A stretch of 64,000 nt of DNA from Oceanicaulis sp. MMSF_3324 (GCF_030733545.1 NZ_JASHIU010000010.1:1-64000), one strand, 5' to 3'; shown: positions 39,290 through 48,434, counted from the first letter of the stretch. Made by a program: numbers and translations. The notes: a model not told the origin generated them from the letters alone.

Positions 39290-39862
39290 ATGATGCTCCG
39301 TATCGCCGTCGCGCTAGCCGGTCTCTTCCTCACCAGCACCGCCCACGCCCAAAGCCCTGGTTTCGGGGTCGAGGAAGTTCGGCTTGGAGTCGCCGCGCAC
39401 GACCTGACCGACCACACAGAAGACGGCCCGCAAATCGTCGGAGATCTCATGTTCTCCAGCCCGGACTTCCTCGAACCGGTCTGGTCCCCCCGCCCCTTCC
39501 TCTCCGCCAATATCAGCACCCAGGGCTACACCAATCTGGTCACAGCCGGTCTCGCCTGGGATTACGGCGTGACGGATCGGCTCACCGCGGAAGCGTCGTT
39601 CGGCCTGAGCTATAATGACGGCGTTCTGGAAGTGTATCCCGAGCGGGACGGCCCGGTGGAAGCCCAACGCATCAAGGATACGCGCGCTCTTCTAGGCTCG
39701 GACTGGCTGTTCCGCACCGGGTTTGCGCTGGATTATGCGCTCAACGATCAATGGTCAGCCGGCGTGTTCTATGAACACCATTCCCACGGGCAGATCCTGG
39801 CGAGCGGTCGCAATCAGGGGCTGGACGAGCTGGGACTTCGGATGAGCTATCGTTTCCGCTAG
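39290..39862 (+). CDS. pagL: Lipid A 3-O-deacylase (PagL-type outer-membrane enzyme)
   Basis: The 190-residue precursor has a signal peptide ending AHAQS. The rest is a small beta-barrel. Near the C-terminus, YEHHSHGQILASGRNQGLDE holds the catalytic His and Ser positions of PagL (HxS; here the serine is in HHSHG) and the following Glu, and the protein ends with an aromatic-Arg strand MSYRFR. PagL removes the 3-O acyl chain from lipid A at the outer membrane. AAGGA is before the two adjacent ATGs. It is single-gene, with the convergent NagZ-like gene 18 nt downstream. Confidence 0.85.
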   Translation: MMLRIAVALAGLFLTSTAHAQSPGFGVEEVRLGVAAHDLTDHTEDGPQIVGDLMFSSPDFLEPVWSPRPFLSANISTQGYTNLVTAGLAWDYGVTDRLTAEASFGLSYNDGVLEVYPERDGPVEAQRIKDTRALLGSDWLFRTGFALDYALNDQWSAGVFYEHHSHGQILASGRNQGLDELGLRMSYRFR

Positions 39863-39880
39863 GGCTGAAACCGGGCGGGG

Positions 39881-40960
39881 TCAGCCCCGCCCGACATGGG
39901 CCTTGAGCGTCTGAATGTGAGCATTGGCCTGATAGAGCCGATCCAGACTGAGACGCCCCTCATCCAGCGCTGCGCCCACCCAGTCGACTGCGCGCCGAGG
40001 CAGGTCCGGGTCTGCGTCGGCCGAGTTCGAGATCAGCAAGAGATCATTGCCCGCCGCCAGAGACTGAACGATCGCCTCTTCGCGCGAATACTGATTCCGG
40101 ATGGCGCCCATATCGAGATCATCCGTGATGATCGCGCCTTGATACCCCATCTGCTCGCGCAATAGCCCCTGCAGGATCGGCGCGGACAGCGTGACCGGAT
40201 CACCGGACGGGTCCAGTCGCCGATTGATCAGGTGCCCGCCCATGATCAGATGCGCCTTGTCCTGCTCGATCAGGCGCGCGAAGGGCGCCGCTTCCACCTC
40301 GTCCCAAGTCTGGGAAATATCGACAAAGCCGTCATGGCTGTCGCCCTGGCTGCGGCCATGGCCGGGGAAATGCTTGATCGCGCAGGCCACGCCTTCCGCT
40401 TCCATTGCATCAATGAAGGCGCCGCAATAGGCCGCCACGACATCAGGATCATCGCCAAAGGCGCGGGCCCAACGGTCAATGACCTGGTTGCCTTCATGCT
40501 GAAGATCGGCGACCGGCGCCAGGTTCATGGAAAATCCGCTCTCGGCCAGCTCGCTTGCCGCCTGAGCGAAGACAGCGCGCGCCGAATCAAGCCCCATGTC
40601 CAGAAGCTGTTCGGCCGTGGGAATGTCGGTAAAGCCCATGTCATCGGTCAGGCGCTGGACGAAACCACCTTCCTGATCAATCGCGAGCCAGGCGTTCGGC
40701 GCCGCCGCACGGAAGCGACGCGCCAGTCCCAGCACGCCATCGCGTGTGCGCGCATTGTGACGCAGGAACAGGACGCCGCCGATACGTCCGTCTGCGAGAT
40801 CGCGTTCGATCCGGTCCGCGCCTTCCGCATCCGGCGTACTGCCCAGAAAACCCAGGACCAGGCTTTCACCCACCAGTCGATCCAGCGAGATGGTGCCTGC
40901 AAAGGCCGGGGTCGCGCCAAGCGCCGTCAGGCCCGCCAATACTCCGCGTCGAGAAATCAT
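39881..40960 (-). CDS. nagZ: Exported GH3 beta-N-acetylhexosaminidase (NagZ-like)
   Basis: The 359-residue protein is a one-domain glycoside hydrolase family 3 enzyme. It has KHFPGHGRSQGDSHDG, with the loop His and Asp of the NagZ acid/base dyad, and the nucleophile Asp in IITDDLDMGAI. NagZ normally works in the cytosol on peptidoglycan fragments. Here the N-terminus MISRRGVLAGLTALGATPAF has an RR motif and an AFA cleavage site, which suggests a Tat-exported form. The start at 40960 is chosen because the twin-arginine signal begins there. An upstream in-frame extension is hydrophobic but not conserved-looking. It is divergent from the lipoprotein gene at 41109. Confidence 0.87.
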   Translation of the reverse strand: MISRRGVLAGLTALGATPAFAGTISLDRLVGESLVLGFLGSTPDAEGADRIERDLADGRIGGVLFLRHNARTRDGVLGLARRFRAAAPNAWLAIDQEGGFVQRLTDDMGFTDIPTAEQLLDMGLDSARAVFAQAASELAESGFSMNLAPVADLQHEGNQVIDRWARAFGDDPDVVAAYCGAFIDAMEAEGVACAIKHFPGHGRSQGDSHDGFVDISQTWDEVEAAPFARLIEQDKAHLIMGGHLINRRLDPSGDPVTLSAPILQGLLREQMGYQGAIITDDLDMGAIRNQYSREEAIVQSLAAGNDLLLISNSADADPDLPRRAVDWVGAALDEGRLSLDRLYQANAHIQTLKAHVGRG

Positions 40961-41108
40961 TGCTTTTCCGTCTTGTCCCTCAATGAACTTGCTAGAGCCG
41001 GGCAAGGCGACTGTCCAGCCGCATAACAAAATGACCAAAACTTAAGTCTGCGGACGCACCGCCGTAAGGCGCATGGCGACACAGTGCCCGCAACAGGGAG
41101 GACACCTC

Positions 41109-42113
41109 ATGAAACACTGGATTGCGACAGCCGCTGCGATCACCGCCGCCCCGCTGCTGGTCGCGTGCGCCTCTGCCGGCGCTGCGACCGACTACGCCAC
41201 ACATGATGACGGGCACAAGAATGTGCTGATCGTGAATGGCGAACGAGTCATCGTTCGCGATGGCGCTCACGCCATTCACATCATCGAAGATGCGCTGGAA
41301 GACGGCGACGGCGCGTCCCTGTCGCTCGATTTCGACTTTGACGCCCATAGCTGGTCGGAAGAAGACCTCGAGGCGTTTGAATCCGAAATGGAGGAACTCG
41401 GTGAATCACTCAGTGCCATGTTCTCTGAAGGCTCCGACTTTCAGATGGCTATTGAACGGCTCAACCTGAATGAAGACGCCCTGCAGGCGCGTGTCGAAGT
41501 TCTGGTCGCCGATAGCGAACATCACGCCGAGCGTGCGCTGCGCCACGCCGAACGGGCAGCCGCCCGAGCCGAACGTGACGCCGCCCGTCACGCACGTCGG
41601 GCAGAGCGGCAAGCGCGTCGGGCCGTCGAGCGCGCCCGTGAGAGCGAGAGACATGCGCTGTCCATTTCCATTGATGCGGACTCTATCGCCCAAGCAGGCC
41701 TTATGGCGGCGGAAACGGGACTTGAATCCGGCCTGGCCGCAATCGAGCGGACGTTGGAACGTGGCTGGAAAACCGAGGACGGCGAACGCGTGCCGCTGAC
41801 ACGCCAGGATCGCGAGGAGCTTCGCGAAGCGCGTGAAGAGCTTGAAGAGAGCCTCCATGACCTGCGTGAAGAGCGCGAAGACTGGCGCGAAGACCGACAG
41901 GACCGCGCCCCGCGCCACACCCATCATTATGAAGACCGTCAGGTGCGGATTATCGAACGGGACGGCGAAACGCGGGTCTGGGTCAATGGCCGTGAACTGA
42001 CTGGCGCTGAGAAGGAAACCTGGCTCGAGGCCTGGCGTAATTCCGAGCAGGCCCAGGAGTTGGAAGGCGGTCCGGGCGCACCGCCCCCGCCGCCGCTTCC
42101 GCCGCGTCGCTAG
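41109..42113 (+). CDS. Highly charged coiled-coil lipoprotein (unrecognised)
   Basis: The 334-residue precursor has a lipobox LVAC near residue 20. Three parts follow: a small domain with KNVLIVNGERVIVRDG and a DFDFDAHSW strand, a long Glu/Arg/Ala helix at about residues 125-190 (ERAARAERDAARHARRAERQ type) and a second charged helix at about 235-275, then a final RIIERDGETRVWVNGREL strand and a Pro-rich end. I do not recognise the family. It may span or stiffen the periplasm. GGAGG lies about 8 nt before the ATG. The 56-residue lipoprotein gene begins 84 nt later. Confidence 0.72.
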   Translation: MKHWIATAAAITAAPLLVACASAGAATDYATHDDGHKNVLIVNGERVIVRDGAHAIHIIEDALEDGDGASLSLDFDFDAHSWSEEDLEAFESEMEELGESLSAMFSEGSDFQMAIERLNLNEDALQARVEVLVADSEHHAERALRHAERAAARAERDAARHARRAERQARRAVERARESERHALSISIDADSIAQAGLMAAETGLESGLAAIERTLERGWKTEDGERVPLTRQDREELREAREELEESLHDLREEREDWREDRQDRAPRHTHHYEDRQVRIIERDGETRVWVNGRELTGAEKETWLEAWRNSEQAQELEGGPGAPPPPPLPPRR

Positions 42114-42197
42114 ATCATATCCCCACCTGCGCCGCCCCAAGCTCTGCAGGGCGGCGCAGAGCCACTCACAAGCGGAGCACTCTGGGAGATTAAGAGC

Positions 42198-42368
42198 ATG
42201 ACTACGAAAACCGCAGCATTGGCGCTGGCAGCCAGCCTGCTTGCGCTCACCCTGTCAGCCTGCGCCACCACGCAGACAAACTCGGCATCCACACAAACCA
42301 CGCAGGCGTCTCAAGAAGACGAGAGCCGGGACAACAATCCTCGACGCCCGCGTTGGTCAAACTACTAA
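42198..42368 (+). CDS. Tiny lipoprotein (56 residues)
   Basis: The reading frame opens MTTKTAALALAASLLALTLS and its cysteine sits at residue 22 in SACA, a good lipobox. The mature 35 residues are rich in Thr, Gln and Ser and end RRPRWSNY. GGGAGAT stands about 9 nt before the ATG. It follows the charged lipoprotein in the same direction, so they may work together. No family is recognised. It is too short for common gene callers. Confidence 0.65.
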   Translation: MTTKTAALALAASLLALTLSACATTQTNSASTQTTQASQEDESRDNNPRRPRWSNY

Positions 42369-42388
42369 GAAGCGGATCAGCAGAAAAA

Positions 42389-42416
42389 AAGCCCGGCGTC
42401 ATCAGACGCCGGGCTT
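42389..42416 (-). terminator. Rho-independent terminator for leftward transcription
   Basis: Stem AAGCCCGGCGTC / GACGCCGGGCTT with a 4-nt loop; on the minus strand it is followed by seven T. It is placed to end hisS transcription, which comes from the right, and may also stop the lipoprotein message. Confidence 0.8.
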
Positions 42417-42435
42417 AAAGATTCTGGTTGGTCGA

Positions 42436-42475
42436 TTAAGAGACGTCTCCTCCCCAGAGACACCACTTAAGAGAC
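42436..42475. repeat. TTAAGAGAC direct repeat in the gap before hisS stop
   Basis: TTAAGAGAC occurs at 42436-42444 and 42467-42475. GAGACGTCTC, a perfect 10-bp palindrome, overlaps the first copy. Meaning is unknown. Nothing else is seen in the 42417-42578 gap. Confidence 0.35.
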
Positions 42476-42578
42476 AAGACGGTCAGGCCCTGTCTGTTCA
42501 AACGTTGGCCTAACCGTCATAGGAACGTCAAGCCCCTAGAGTCAGGCGATCTTTCGCCATGCTGCAATTTCGCCACAT

Positions 42579-44072
42579 TCAGGCGCCAGCTAGCCGCTCC
42601 TTGATCGCGCTGACGATCTGGTCGCGTGCGACCGTGAACTGGGCGGGCTGATCCTCGCGCCAGGTCTTGTTATCGGAGATTTCCGCAGCCAGCCGCGCGC
42701 CCAGCTTCAGATCCTTGATCTGAGCTTCGCCCTTCTCGCGTTCCTCAGAGCCGATGATCACGGCGAACTCGGCTTCGCGGCGGTCCGCATATTTGAGCTG
42801 TTTGCCCATATTGCCGCCGCCAATGAAGGCTTCAGCGCGCAAGCCCGAGGCGCGCAGCTCGCTCGCCAGGGCGAAATAATCCGCCATGCGATCCTTTTCC
42901 GCGGCGACAACGATCACCAGCGGATCCGCCTTGGCGGCGTCCAGACGCTTGAGGGCGGAAAGCGCGGCCGCAAAGCGGCTCACTCCGAAGGAAAAGCCGG
43001 TCGCCGGTACGGCCTGGCCCGTAAAGCGGCTGACCAGATCGTCATAGCGACCGCCTCCGCCCACAGAGCCGAAGCGGATCGGGGAGCCATCGTCATAGGT
43101 GGCTTCCGCCAACAGTTCCGCTTCGAACACCGGACCGGTGTAATAACCCAGACCGCGTACGACGGAGGTGTCGAGCGTCCATTTGCCCGACTTGCCCAGG
43201 GCGTCCAGGACAGCCGTGATGGTTTCAAGATCGGCGACCGCCAGCTTGCCCGCCTCTGTGTCGCCCAAAGCCGCCATCAGGCGCTTGAGCACTTCGGTAT
43301 TGCGCGCCGCGCCAGACAGCGCCTTATCCACCTGGCCCGCTTCGATGAAGTTCAGCACGTGGCGACGTTGCTCGGCGTCGAGCCCGGCGCCTTCGGTGAA
43401 GTCGCCGCTGTCATCCTTGCGCCCCTCGCCCAGAAGCAGTTCGACGCCTTCAAGACCCAGACGATCCATCTTGTCTATGGCGCGCAGAACCCGCAGGCGC
43501 TTTTCAGCCGCCGCATCGCCCAGACGCTCCAGCACGCCATCCAGCAAGCGCCGGTCATTGACCCGGATGACAAACTCGTCCGCACCCAGCCCGGCGGAGC
43601 CCATAACTTCGCTGGCGAGCGCGATCATCTCGGCGTCCGCAGCCGGCCCCGGCGCGCCGACGCTGTCGGCGTCGCACTGGACGAACTGGCGGAACCGCCC
43701 CGGACCGGGCTTTTCATTGCGCCAGACTTCGCCGAACTGATAGCGGCGGAAGGGTTTGGCGAGATCCTGGAAGTTCTCGGCGGCGAAACGGGCCAGCGGC
43801 GCGGTCAGGTCATAGCGCAGCGCCATCCACTGCTCGTCATCATCCTGCATGGCGAAGACGCCCTCATTGGGACGTTCTTCATCGGGCAGGAATTTGCCCA
43901 GCGCGTCGGCATACTCGAATGCCGGGGTTTCGAGCGGCTCGAAGCCCCAGCGCTCATACACCGCGCTGGCGGCGCCCACGAGGGCGCGCTCGGCGCGCAG
44001 CACATGAGCGGCGCGATCCTCAAAACCGCGGGGACGACGGGCTTTGGGACGGAACGCCTTGGTCTTGGCCAT
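42579..44072 (-). CDS. hisS: Histidyl-tRNA synthetase
   Basis: The 497-residue class II synthetase has the HisRS pattern: motif 1 in FEPLETPAFEYADAL, motif 2 in RRYQFGEVWRNEKPGPGRFR with FVQCDADS, the histidine loop LGYYTGPVFEAEL, and motif 3 in TGFSFGVSRFAAAL. It charges tRNA-His in the cytosol. It is longer than the E. coli enzyme (424) by N-terminal and insert segments, as in alphaproteobacteria. The ribosome binding site is weak. It is a single gene, ended by the terminator at 42389. Confidence 0.97.
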   Translation of the reverse strand: MAKTKAFRPKARRPRGFEDRAAHVLRAERALVGAASAVYERWGFEPLETPAFEYADALGKFLPDEERPNEGVFAMQDDDEQWMALRYDLTAPLARFAAENFQDLAKPFRRYQFGEVWRNEKPGPGRFRQFVQCDADSVGAPGPAADAEMIALASEVMGSAGLGADEFVIRVNDRRLLDGVLERLGDAAAEKRLRVLRAIDKMDRLGLEGVELLLGEGRKDDSGDFTEGAGLDAEQRRHVLNFIEAGQVDKALSGAARNTEVLKRLMAALGDTEAGKLAVADLETITAVLDALGKSGKWTLDTSVVRGLGYYTGPVFEAELLAEATYDDGSPIRFGSVGGGGRYDDLVSRFTGQAVPATGFSFGVSRFAAALSALKRLDAAKADPLVIVVAAEKDRMADYFALASELRASGLRAEAFIGGGNMGKQLKYADRREAEFAVIIGSEEREKGEAQIKDLKLGARLAAEISDNKTWREDQPAQFTVARDQIVSAIKERLAGA

Positions 44073-44191
44073 GAGGATGCTCGCTCAGATTAAAAGTATC
44101 GAAGGGCCTGCGAATTAGCCTTGCGGGACGCAAGGATCAAGCGGCGCCGGGTTTGCAAGGCGCTCTAAGCACACAAAACCGGATCTCGTCC

Positions 44192-44653
44192 ATGTTCGCT
44201 CACACGCTTGTCATCATCGCCAGCGCCTTCAGCGCCCAGCCTGCGCCTGACATATCCGCTGATCTGGTCGCGCTCTCTCAGCACCTTCACACCCAGGCCC
44301 GAGCCCGCGCGCAAGACATGGCGCGCAGCCCCGCCGCCCCGGTCGCGGCCTTACCGCCTGAAGACGGTTTCCTGACGGATTTGAACGAGTTCGCGCTGGA
44401 AGCCTACCGGCTGTCGCGCGCGGTGGAGGATAGCGGGGGCCCCACGGATCTGCGCTGTATCTTCCGCGGCATGAGCGAGGACGCCGAGCACCGCGCCATG
44501 CTCCTGTCAGAACCGGGCAGCCGCGCCGATCATGCCCGGGCCTATCTCGAAATCGCCCGGCTAACCGGACAGGCAGCCGAGATCGCCACAACGCCTGATG
44601 CGCAGGCGGCGGCGCTCAGCTCATCCTGTCCGGCGCAATCCGGGGCTCAGTAA
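44192..44653 (+). CDS. Secreted hypothetical protein
   Basis: The 153-residue precursor starts with MFAHTLVIIASAFSAQPAPD, a signal peptide. The mature part is helical, with two cysteines (LRCIFRG and SSSCPAQ). No family is recognised. The start at 44192 is chosen for the signal peptide; a TTG 39 nt upstream would hide it. The 3' end overlaps the convergent redoxin gene by 7 nt. It may be a periplasmic helical protein. Confidence 0.6.
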   Translation: MFAHTLVIIASAFSAQPAPDISADLVALSQHLHTQARARAQDMARSPAAPVAALPPEDGFLTDLNEFALEAYRLSRAVEDSGGPTDLRCIFRGMSEDAEHRAMLLSEPGSRADHARAYLEIARLTGQAAEIATTPDAQAAALSSSCPAQSGAQ

Positions 44654-45285
44654 GCGTATTTGACGTTACAGCCATAAGGCTGGGTCTGCGCCGGATCCGG
44701 CGTTTCGCCCGCACTCACAGCCGCCAAGGCCATGGTGACATAGTCCGTCGGTTCAGGGTCGCCGGGGCGCGGACGCGGCTGATCGTCAATCCCGCCTTGA
44801 TACTGCAGCACGCCGTCGGCATCGATCACATACATATGCGGGGTCGTACGGGCGTCATACAGACGACCCATCTCGCCGGACGGGTCCAGAACCACATGGG
44901 CCGGCGTCGCGCCACGCTCTTGGTTCAGCGCCAGCGCCTCATCAGCGCCCACATGCCCCTGCTCGCCGGGCGCGGAGGAGATCACCTGAACCCAGACCAC
45001 ATCATCGTCCGCCGCAGCGGCCTGAAGGTCCTGAATATGCTCGGAGCCATAATGACGCTGCACATAGGGGCAGCCATGATTGGTCCATTCCAGGACAACG
45101 GTCTGGCCGGACAGGCTCTCCAGAGACAGCGTCTCGCCACTGGCCGTCTCGACCGTAAAGGCCGGCGCGGCTTCGCCCGTCACCACATCGGCGTGCGCTT
45201 CCAGCGTGAATGCAGACGTGGTCAGAGCGGCGGCGGCTGCAAGGCCCATGGCCTGGCCCATCGAACGACGTGAAAACATCTTCAT
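44647..45285 (-). CDS. Exported thioredoxin-fold redoxin with a single active-site cysteine
   Basis: This 212-residue precursor has an RR-containing signal (FSRRSMGQAMGLAAAAALTT). The fold is AhpC/TlpA-like, with FTVETASGETLSLESLSGQT and LEWTNHGCPYVQRHYGSEH. The usual CxxC is CPYV, so only the first cysteine exists; a late YGCNVKYAY cysteine might resolve it. TPHMYVIDADGVLQYQG is the typical cis-Pro region (TTPHM). The ATG at 45285 has GGGGAG 9 nt upstream and is preferred over GTG 45294. It lies 41 nt after the DsbD-like gene on the same strand, so electrons probably come from that protein. Confidence 0.85.
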   Translation of the reverse strand: MKMFSRRSMGQAMGLAAAAALTTSAFTLEAHADVVTGEAAPAFTVETASGETLSLESLSGQTVVLEWTNHGCPYVQRHYGSEHIQDLQAAAADDDVVWVQVISSAPGEQGHVGADEALALNQERGATPAHVVLDPSGEMGRLYDARTTPHMYVIDADGVLQYQGGIDDQPRPRPGDPEPTDYVTMALAAVSAGETPDPAQTQPYGCNVKYAY

Positions 45286-45326
45286 TGGCGTCACTCCCCT
45301 TTGATCGCGGGCCTAGTTTGACCCGC

Positions 45327-47441
45327 CTAGTTTACGGCGTCATTGACCGCCTGGATCACGATGCCGCTCGTCAGAAGCGGCGGCAGCACCTCAGGGTCGC
45401 CCCCGTTGGGCGGATACACAAGATAGAGGGGAACGCCCGCAGCGCCATGACGATCCAGCGCCGCCGCGATTTGCGGGTCCTGATTGGTGAAATCGGCGCG
45501 AAAGAGCGCCACATCCTGTTGGGCGAACACCGCTTTCACCTGACCATCCGACAAGGCGCCCAGCTTGTTCACCTGACAGGTGACGCACCAGGCCGCGGTG
45601 AAGTCCACAAAGACCGGGCGACCGGCGGCTTGCGCCTCGGCGACGGCACTGTCGCTCCACTCCGCCCAGGCGCTCTGCCCCGGCGATGTCTGGCTCACCG
45701 GCTCCATGCGCGCCGTCACCGATAGCGCCCCCAGGGTCAACAGAACGCCGGCCAGCACGGTGATCCGCCCTGCAAGACCACGTAGCCGCAACGCCCAGAC
45801 CGTGAAGGCGGCAGCCAGCAACGCCAGCATCAGCCACAGTACGCCGCTCGAGCCCAGCTGGGCGGACAGCACCCAGATCAGCCAGATCGCCGTGGCGAAC
45901 ATCGGGAAGGCCAGGATTTCGCGAAAGCGCGTCATCCAGGGCCCCGGACGCGGCAGGAGATTCAAAAGGGCTGGCACGAAACTGACCAGCACGAAGGGGA
46001 AGGCCAGTCCCACGCCCAAGAACACAAAGATGGTAAGCGACGCCAGGGCGGGCTGAGTGAGGGCGAAAGCGAGCGCGCCGGTCATGAAGGGCGCAAGACA
46101 CGGCGCAGCCACGAATACCGCCAGCACGCCGGTCAGGAAGGCGCCGCGACGCCCGCTATCCTTGACCCCGGAGCCCACCGACTGAAGCGATGTGCCGATC
46201 TCGAACAGGCCCATGAAGTTCAGGCCGATCAGGAACATCAGCGTGGCGAGCCCGGCGACCACCAGCGGGGCTTGGAGCTGCATGCCCCATAGGGCGGGAA
46301 GACCGGCAATACGCAGAACCAGCAGCAACCCGCCCAGCGCCAGGAAGGTGCCCACCACGCCGGCAGCGAACACCAGTCCCAGCATCCGCGCTTCGTTACG
46401 CGCGGCGCCGCGTTTCTCGACCAGGGTCAGCGCCTTCATGGACAGGACCGGGAAGACACACGGCATGAGATTGAGGATCAGGCCGCCCAGAAGCGCCAGA
46501 CCCGCCGCCTGAAGAAAGCCGATGGATTGCGGTTGAGGCGCTGGTTGCCCGTCTTGCCCGCCCGGACGGGGCGGAGCCGGAGCGGCGGCGGCCAGGTCAT
46601 TGACGCGCAAGCCGTCATTCGCGGTGACAATGAGCGCTTCCTCGGTCCAGGCATTACCACGCTGCGCGGTATAGACCAGTACCCCGCGACGCGGCTGATC
46701 CACCCCGTTTCGGCTGAGATAGCCAGACGTCAGATCCAGACGCAGATCGGCGCCGTCATGAGTCAGCGTTTGCTCGGCGGCATGATCGATGACGCCGGAT
46801 TCATATGGATAGAATGTGACGTCCGAGAGCGCGGCCTCGTCAAACCGAACATCGCTCAGGGTCAGCACAAGGCCGTCGCTATCGCCTTCAAGTCCGGCGC
46901 GCAGATCCGGCGCCGCAACAGGAGCCAGCTCAAGCGCCTGATCAATCAGCGCCGCACCAGCTCGGTCCTCGATGCTGTCGCCCACATCGAGGGTCAGGCT
47001 CAGCTCGGCCTCTTCGGGAATACAGATCTCTTCACAGACCAGCCAGGTCGCAAAGGCCGTGATCGTCAAGGGCCCCGTAGCTGCGTTCTGGGGCACGGTG
47101 ACCGGCACCGGCAAGGTCACCTCGGCGGAATATCCGTAATTGGTCAGTGGTCCGAGATCATAGCTGCTCGGCGCCGGCCAGATCATGTCGGCTGTGTCCC
47201 AGCCCTGGGGCAAATCCAGCTCGAGGCGAGTCGGTTCACCGGAATCACCGGGATTGCGCCAATAGGTGTGCCAGCCCGGCGTGATTTGCTGATGCAGCGC
47301 CAGATGGAAGGTTTCCCCAGGCGCGACAGATGCACGGTCGGACACCAGGCTTGCATCAACCATGGGATCAGAGGAGCCGAACTGGGCGAAAGCCGGGGCG
47401 CTGGAAACCAGAATCAGTATCAGGGCAAGCAGGCGTGTCAC
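45327..47441 (-). CDS. DsbD/ScsB-family thiol:disulfide interchange protein
   Basis: The 704-residue inner-membrane protein has a signal peptide, an N-terminal immunoglobulin-like DsbD-alpha region (about residues 25-270; WHTYWRNPGDSGEPTRLEL is the ScsB hallmark), eight transmembrane helices at about 300-560 with the cysteines in LNLMPCVFPVLS and FVAAPCLAPFM, and a C-terminal thioredoxin domain with AAWCVTCQVNK. It carries electrons from cytosolic thioredoxin to periplasmic partners. The start is GTG, with AAGGAG about 9 nt upstream. The redoxin gene follows in the same operon and is a likely partner. Confidence 0.93.
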   Translation of the reverse strand: MTRLLALILILVSSAPAFAQFGSSDPMVDASLVSDRASVAPGETFHLALHQQITPGWHTYWRNPGDSGEPTRLELDLPQGWDTADMIWPAPSSYDLGPLTNYGYSAEVTLPVPVTVPQNAATGPLTITAFATWLVCEEICIPEEAELSLTLDVGDSIEDRAGAALIDQALELAPVAAPDLRAGLEGDSDGLVLTLSDVRFDEAALSDVTFYPYESGVIDHAAEQTLTHDGADLRLDLTSGYLSRNGVDQPRRGVLVYTAQRGNAWTEEALIVTANDGLRVNDLAAAAPAPPRPGGQDGQPAPQPQSIGFLQAAGLALLGGLILNLMPCVFPVLSMKALTLVEKRGAARNEARMLGLVFAAGVVGTFLALGGLLLVLRIAGLPALWGMQLQAPLVVAGLATLMFLIGLNFMGLFEIGTSLQSVGSGVKDSGRRGAFLTGVLAVFVAAPCLAPFMTGALAFALTQPALASLTIFVFLGVGLAFPFVLVSFVPALLNLLPRPGPWMTRFREILAFPMFATAIWLIWVLSAQLGSSGVLWLMLALLAAAFTVWALRLRGLAGRITVLAGVLLTLGALSVTARMEPVSQTSPGQSAWAEWSDSAVAEAQAAGRPVFVDFTAAWCVTCQVNKLGALSDGQVKAVFAQQDVALFRADFTNQDPQIAAALDRHGAAGVPLYLVYPPNGGDPEVLPPLLTSGIVIQAVNDAVN

Positions 47442-47561
47442 GTCAGAGGCTCCTTGGGCGCGGCGGATCGGGGCAGTGATCCCTGTCGGGCTGATATAGC
47501 CCTTTCACCGACCACAGCGAAACAGCTCTGACGGGGTTGTGAAAGCCGCTGTGATACAAAC

Positions 47562-47597
47562 CAAGAAAAACCGGCCGGAGCCATGCCCCGACCGGTC
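47562..47597 (-). terminator. Rho-independent terminator after sapC
   Basis: On the minus strand a 12-bp stem (ACCGGTCGGGGC / GCTCCGGCCGGT, two G-U pairs) with an ATG loop is followed by TTTTTCTT. The G-U pairs form only in minus-strand RNA, which sets the direction. Confidence 0.8.
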
Positions 47598-47621
47598 TTT
47601 CAGTCTCGCGATTTCAGTCGC

Positions 47622-48434
47622 TTAGGCTTGCGGCGGCGGCGGCGGAGCGCCAGCACCGGCGTTGCGGGCGCCCGCGCGAGAAATCAGGCTTTCCCACTGA
47701 CCCAGCGACAGCATGTGTGCGTAGATTGCGCCCAGATAGGTGTTGTCGCGCAGCTCGGCCAGGGTTTCCGGCTTCAGTGCCCGCAGCTTGTCAGACGACA
47801 CGCCCCAATAGCTGGCGACCACTTGCGGCTCGCCTTGCGGCTCGCCTTGAGCGTTACGCGGCTGGAAGGTCGCCTGTTGCTGATCGAACAGATCCAGTTC
47901 GGTCAGGCGCTTGACGAAATCTTCGGTCAGCTTCACGTCGGATTCAAACCGGCGCACGAAATCGATGGCGCGGTTGGTGAACTCGGTCGGCTCGCCCTTG
48001 TCGTTGAAGAAGGGCTGCTCGGGATTATCCGAGAACAGGTGAGATTCGGTATCCACGCAGACCGTGAAGCGATCGCTCTCCGGGCCGTGATTGGCGGCGA
48101 CGAACGGATAGCGGCGCACGAAAGCCGGCAGATAGGCGAATTGCTCGTATTGACCGGTCTGAGGGTCAACAAACAGGTTCTGACCTGCCTGCAGGCCCAT
48201 CGCCACAACCGGGGTCTTGTTGTCGCCCAGGAAGATGATCGGGAAGCGCGTGCCCGCAGCGCCGAACTCACCCAGGGTGACCGGCACGAAGTGAGACTCA
48301 CTCAGAAAGTCGAACGGGCGATCATTGTAGCGCAGACCCTTGCCCTGATGCTCTTGCGGATTTAGCGGCACAGGCTTTTTGTAAAGCGGCAAAGACCCGG
48401 TCAAGGTCGGCTTGTTGGCGGCGGCGTCGGCCAT
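47622..48434 (-). CDS. SapC-family protein
   Basis: The 270-residue protein belongs to the SapC family first named with S-layer genes. It is shown by LYKKPVPLNPQEHQGKGLRY, VPVTLGEFGAAGTRFPIIFL, and the central YLPAFVRRYPF, with DTESHLFSD near residue 130. The tail is Gly/Pro-rich (GAPPPPPQA). There is no signal peptide. Members often sit beside TonB receptors or tryptophan halogenases; here the TonB receptor is 1 kb upstream beyond ompW. GGGGGAG precedes the ATG at 48434; the 75-residue extension is rejected. Its role is not known. Confidence 0.85.
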   Translation of the reverse strand: MADAAANKPTLTGSLPLYKKPVPLNPQEHQGKGLRYNDRPFDFLSESHFVPVTLGEFGAAGTRFPIIFLGDNKTPVVAMGLQAGQNLFVDPQTGQYEQFAYLPAFVRRYPFVAANHGPESDRFTVCVDTESHLFSDNPEQPFFNDKGEPTEFTNRAIDFVRRFESDVKLTEDFVKRLTELDLFDQQQATFQPRNAQGEPQGEPQVVASYWGVSSDKLRALKPETLAELRDNTYLGAIYAHMLSLGQWESLISRAGARNAGAGAPPPPPQA

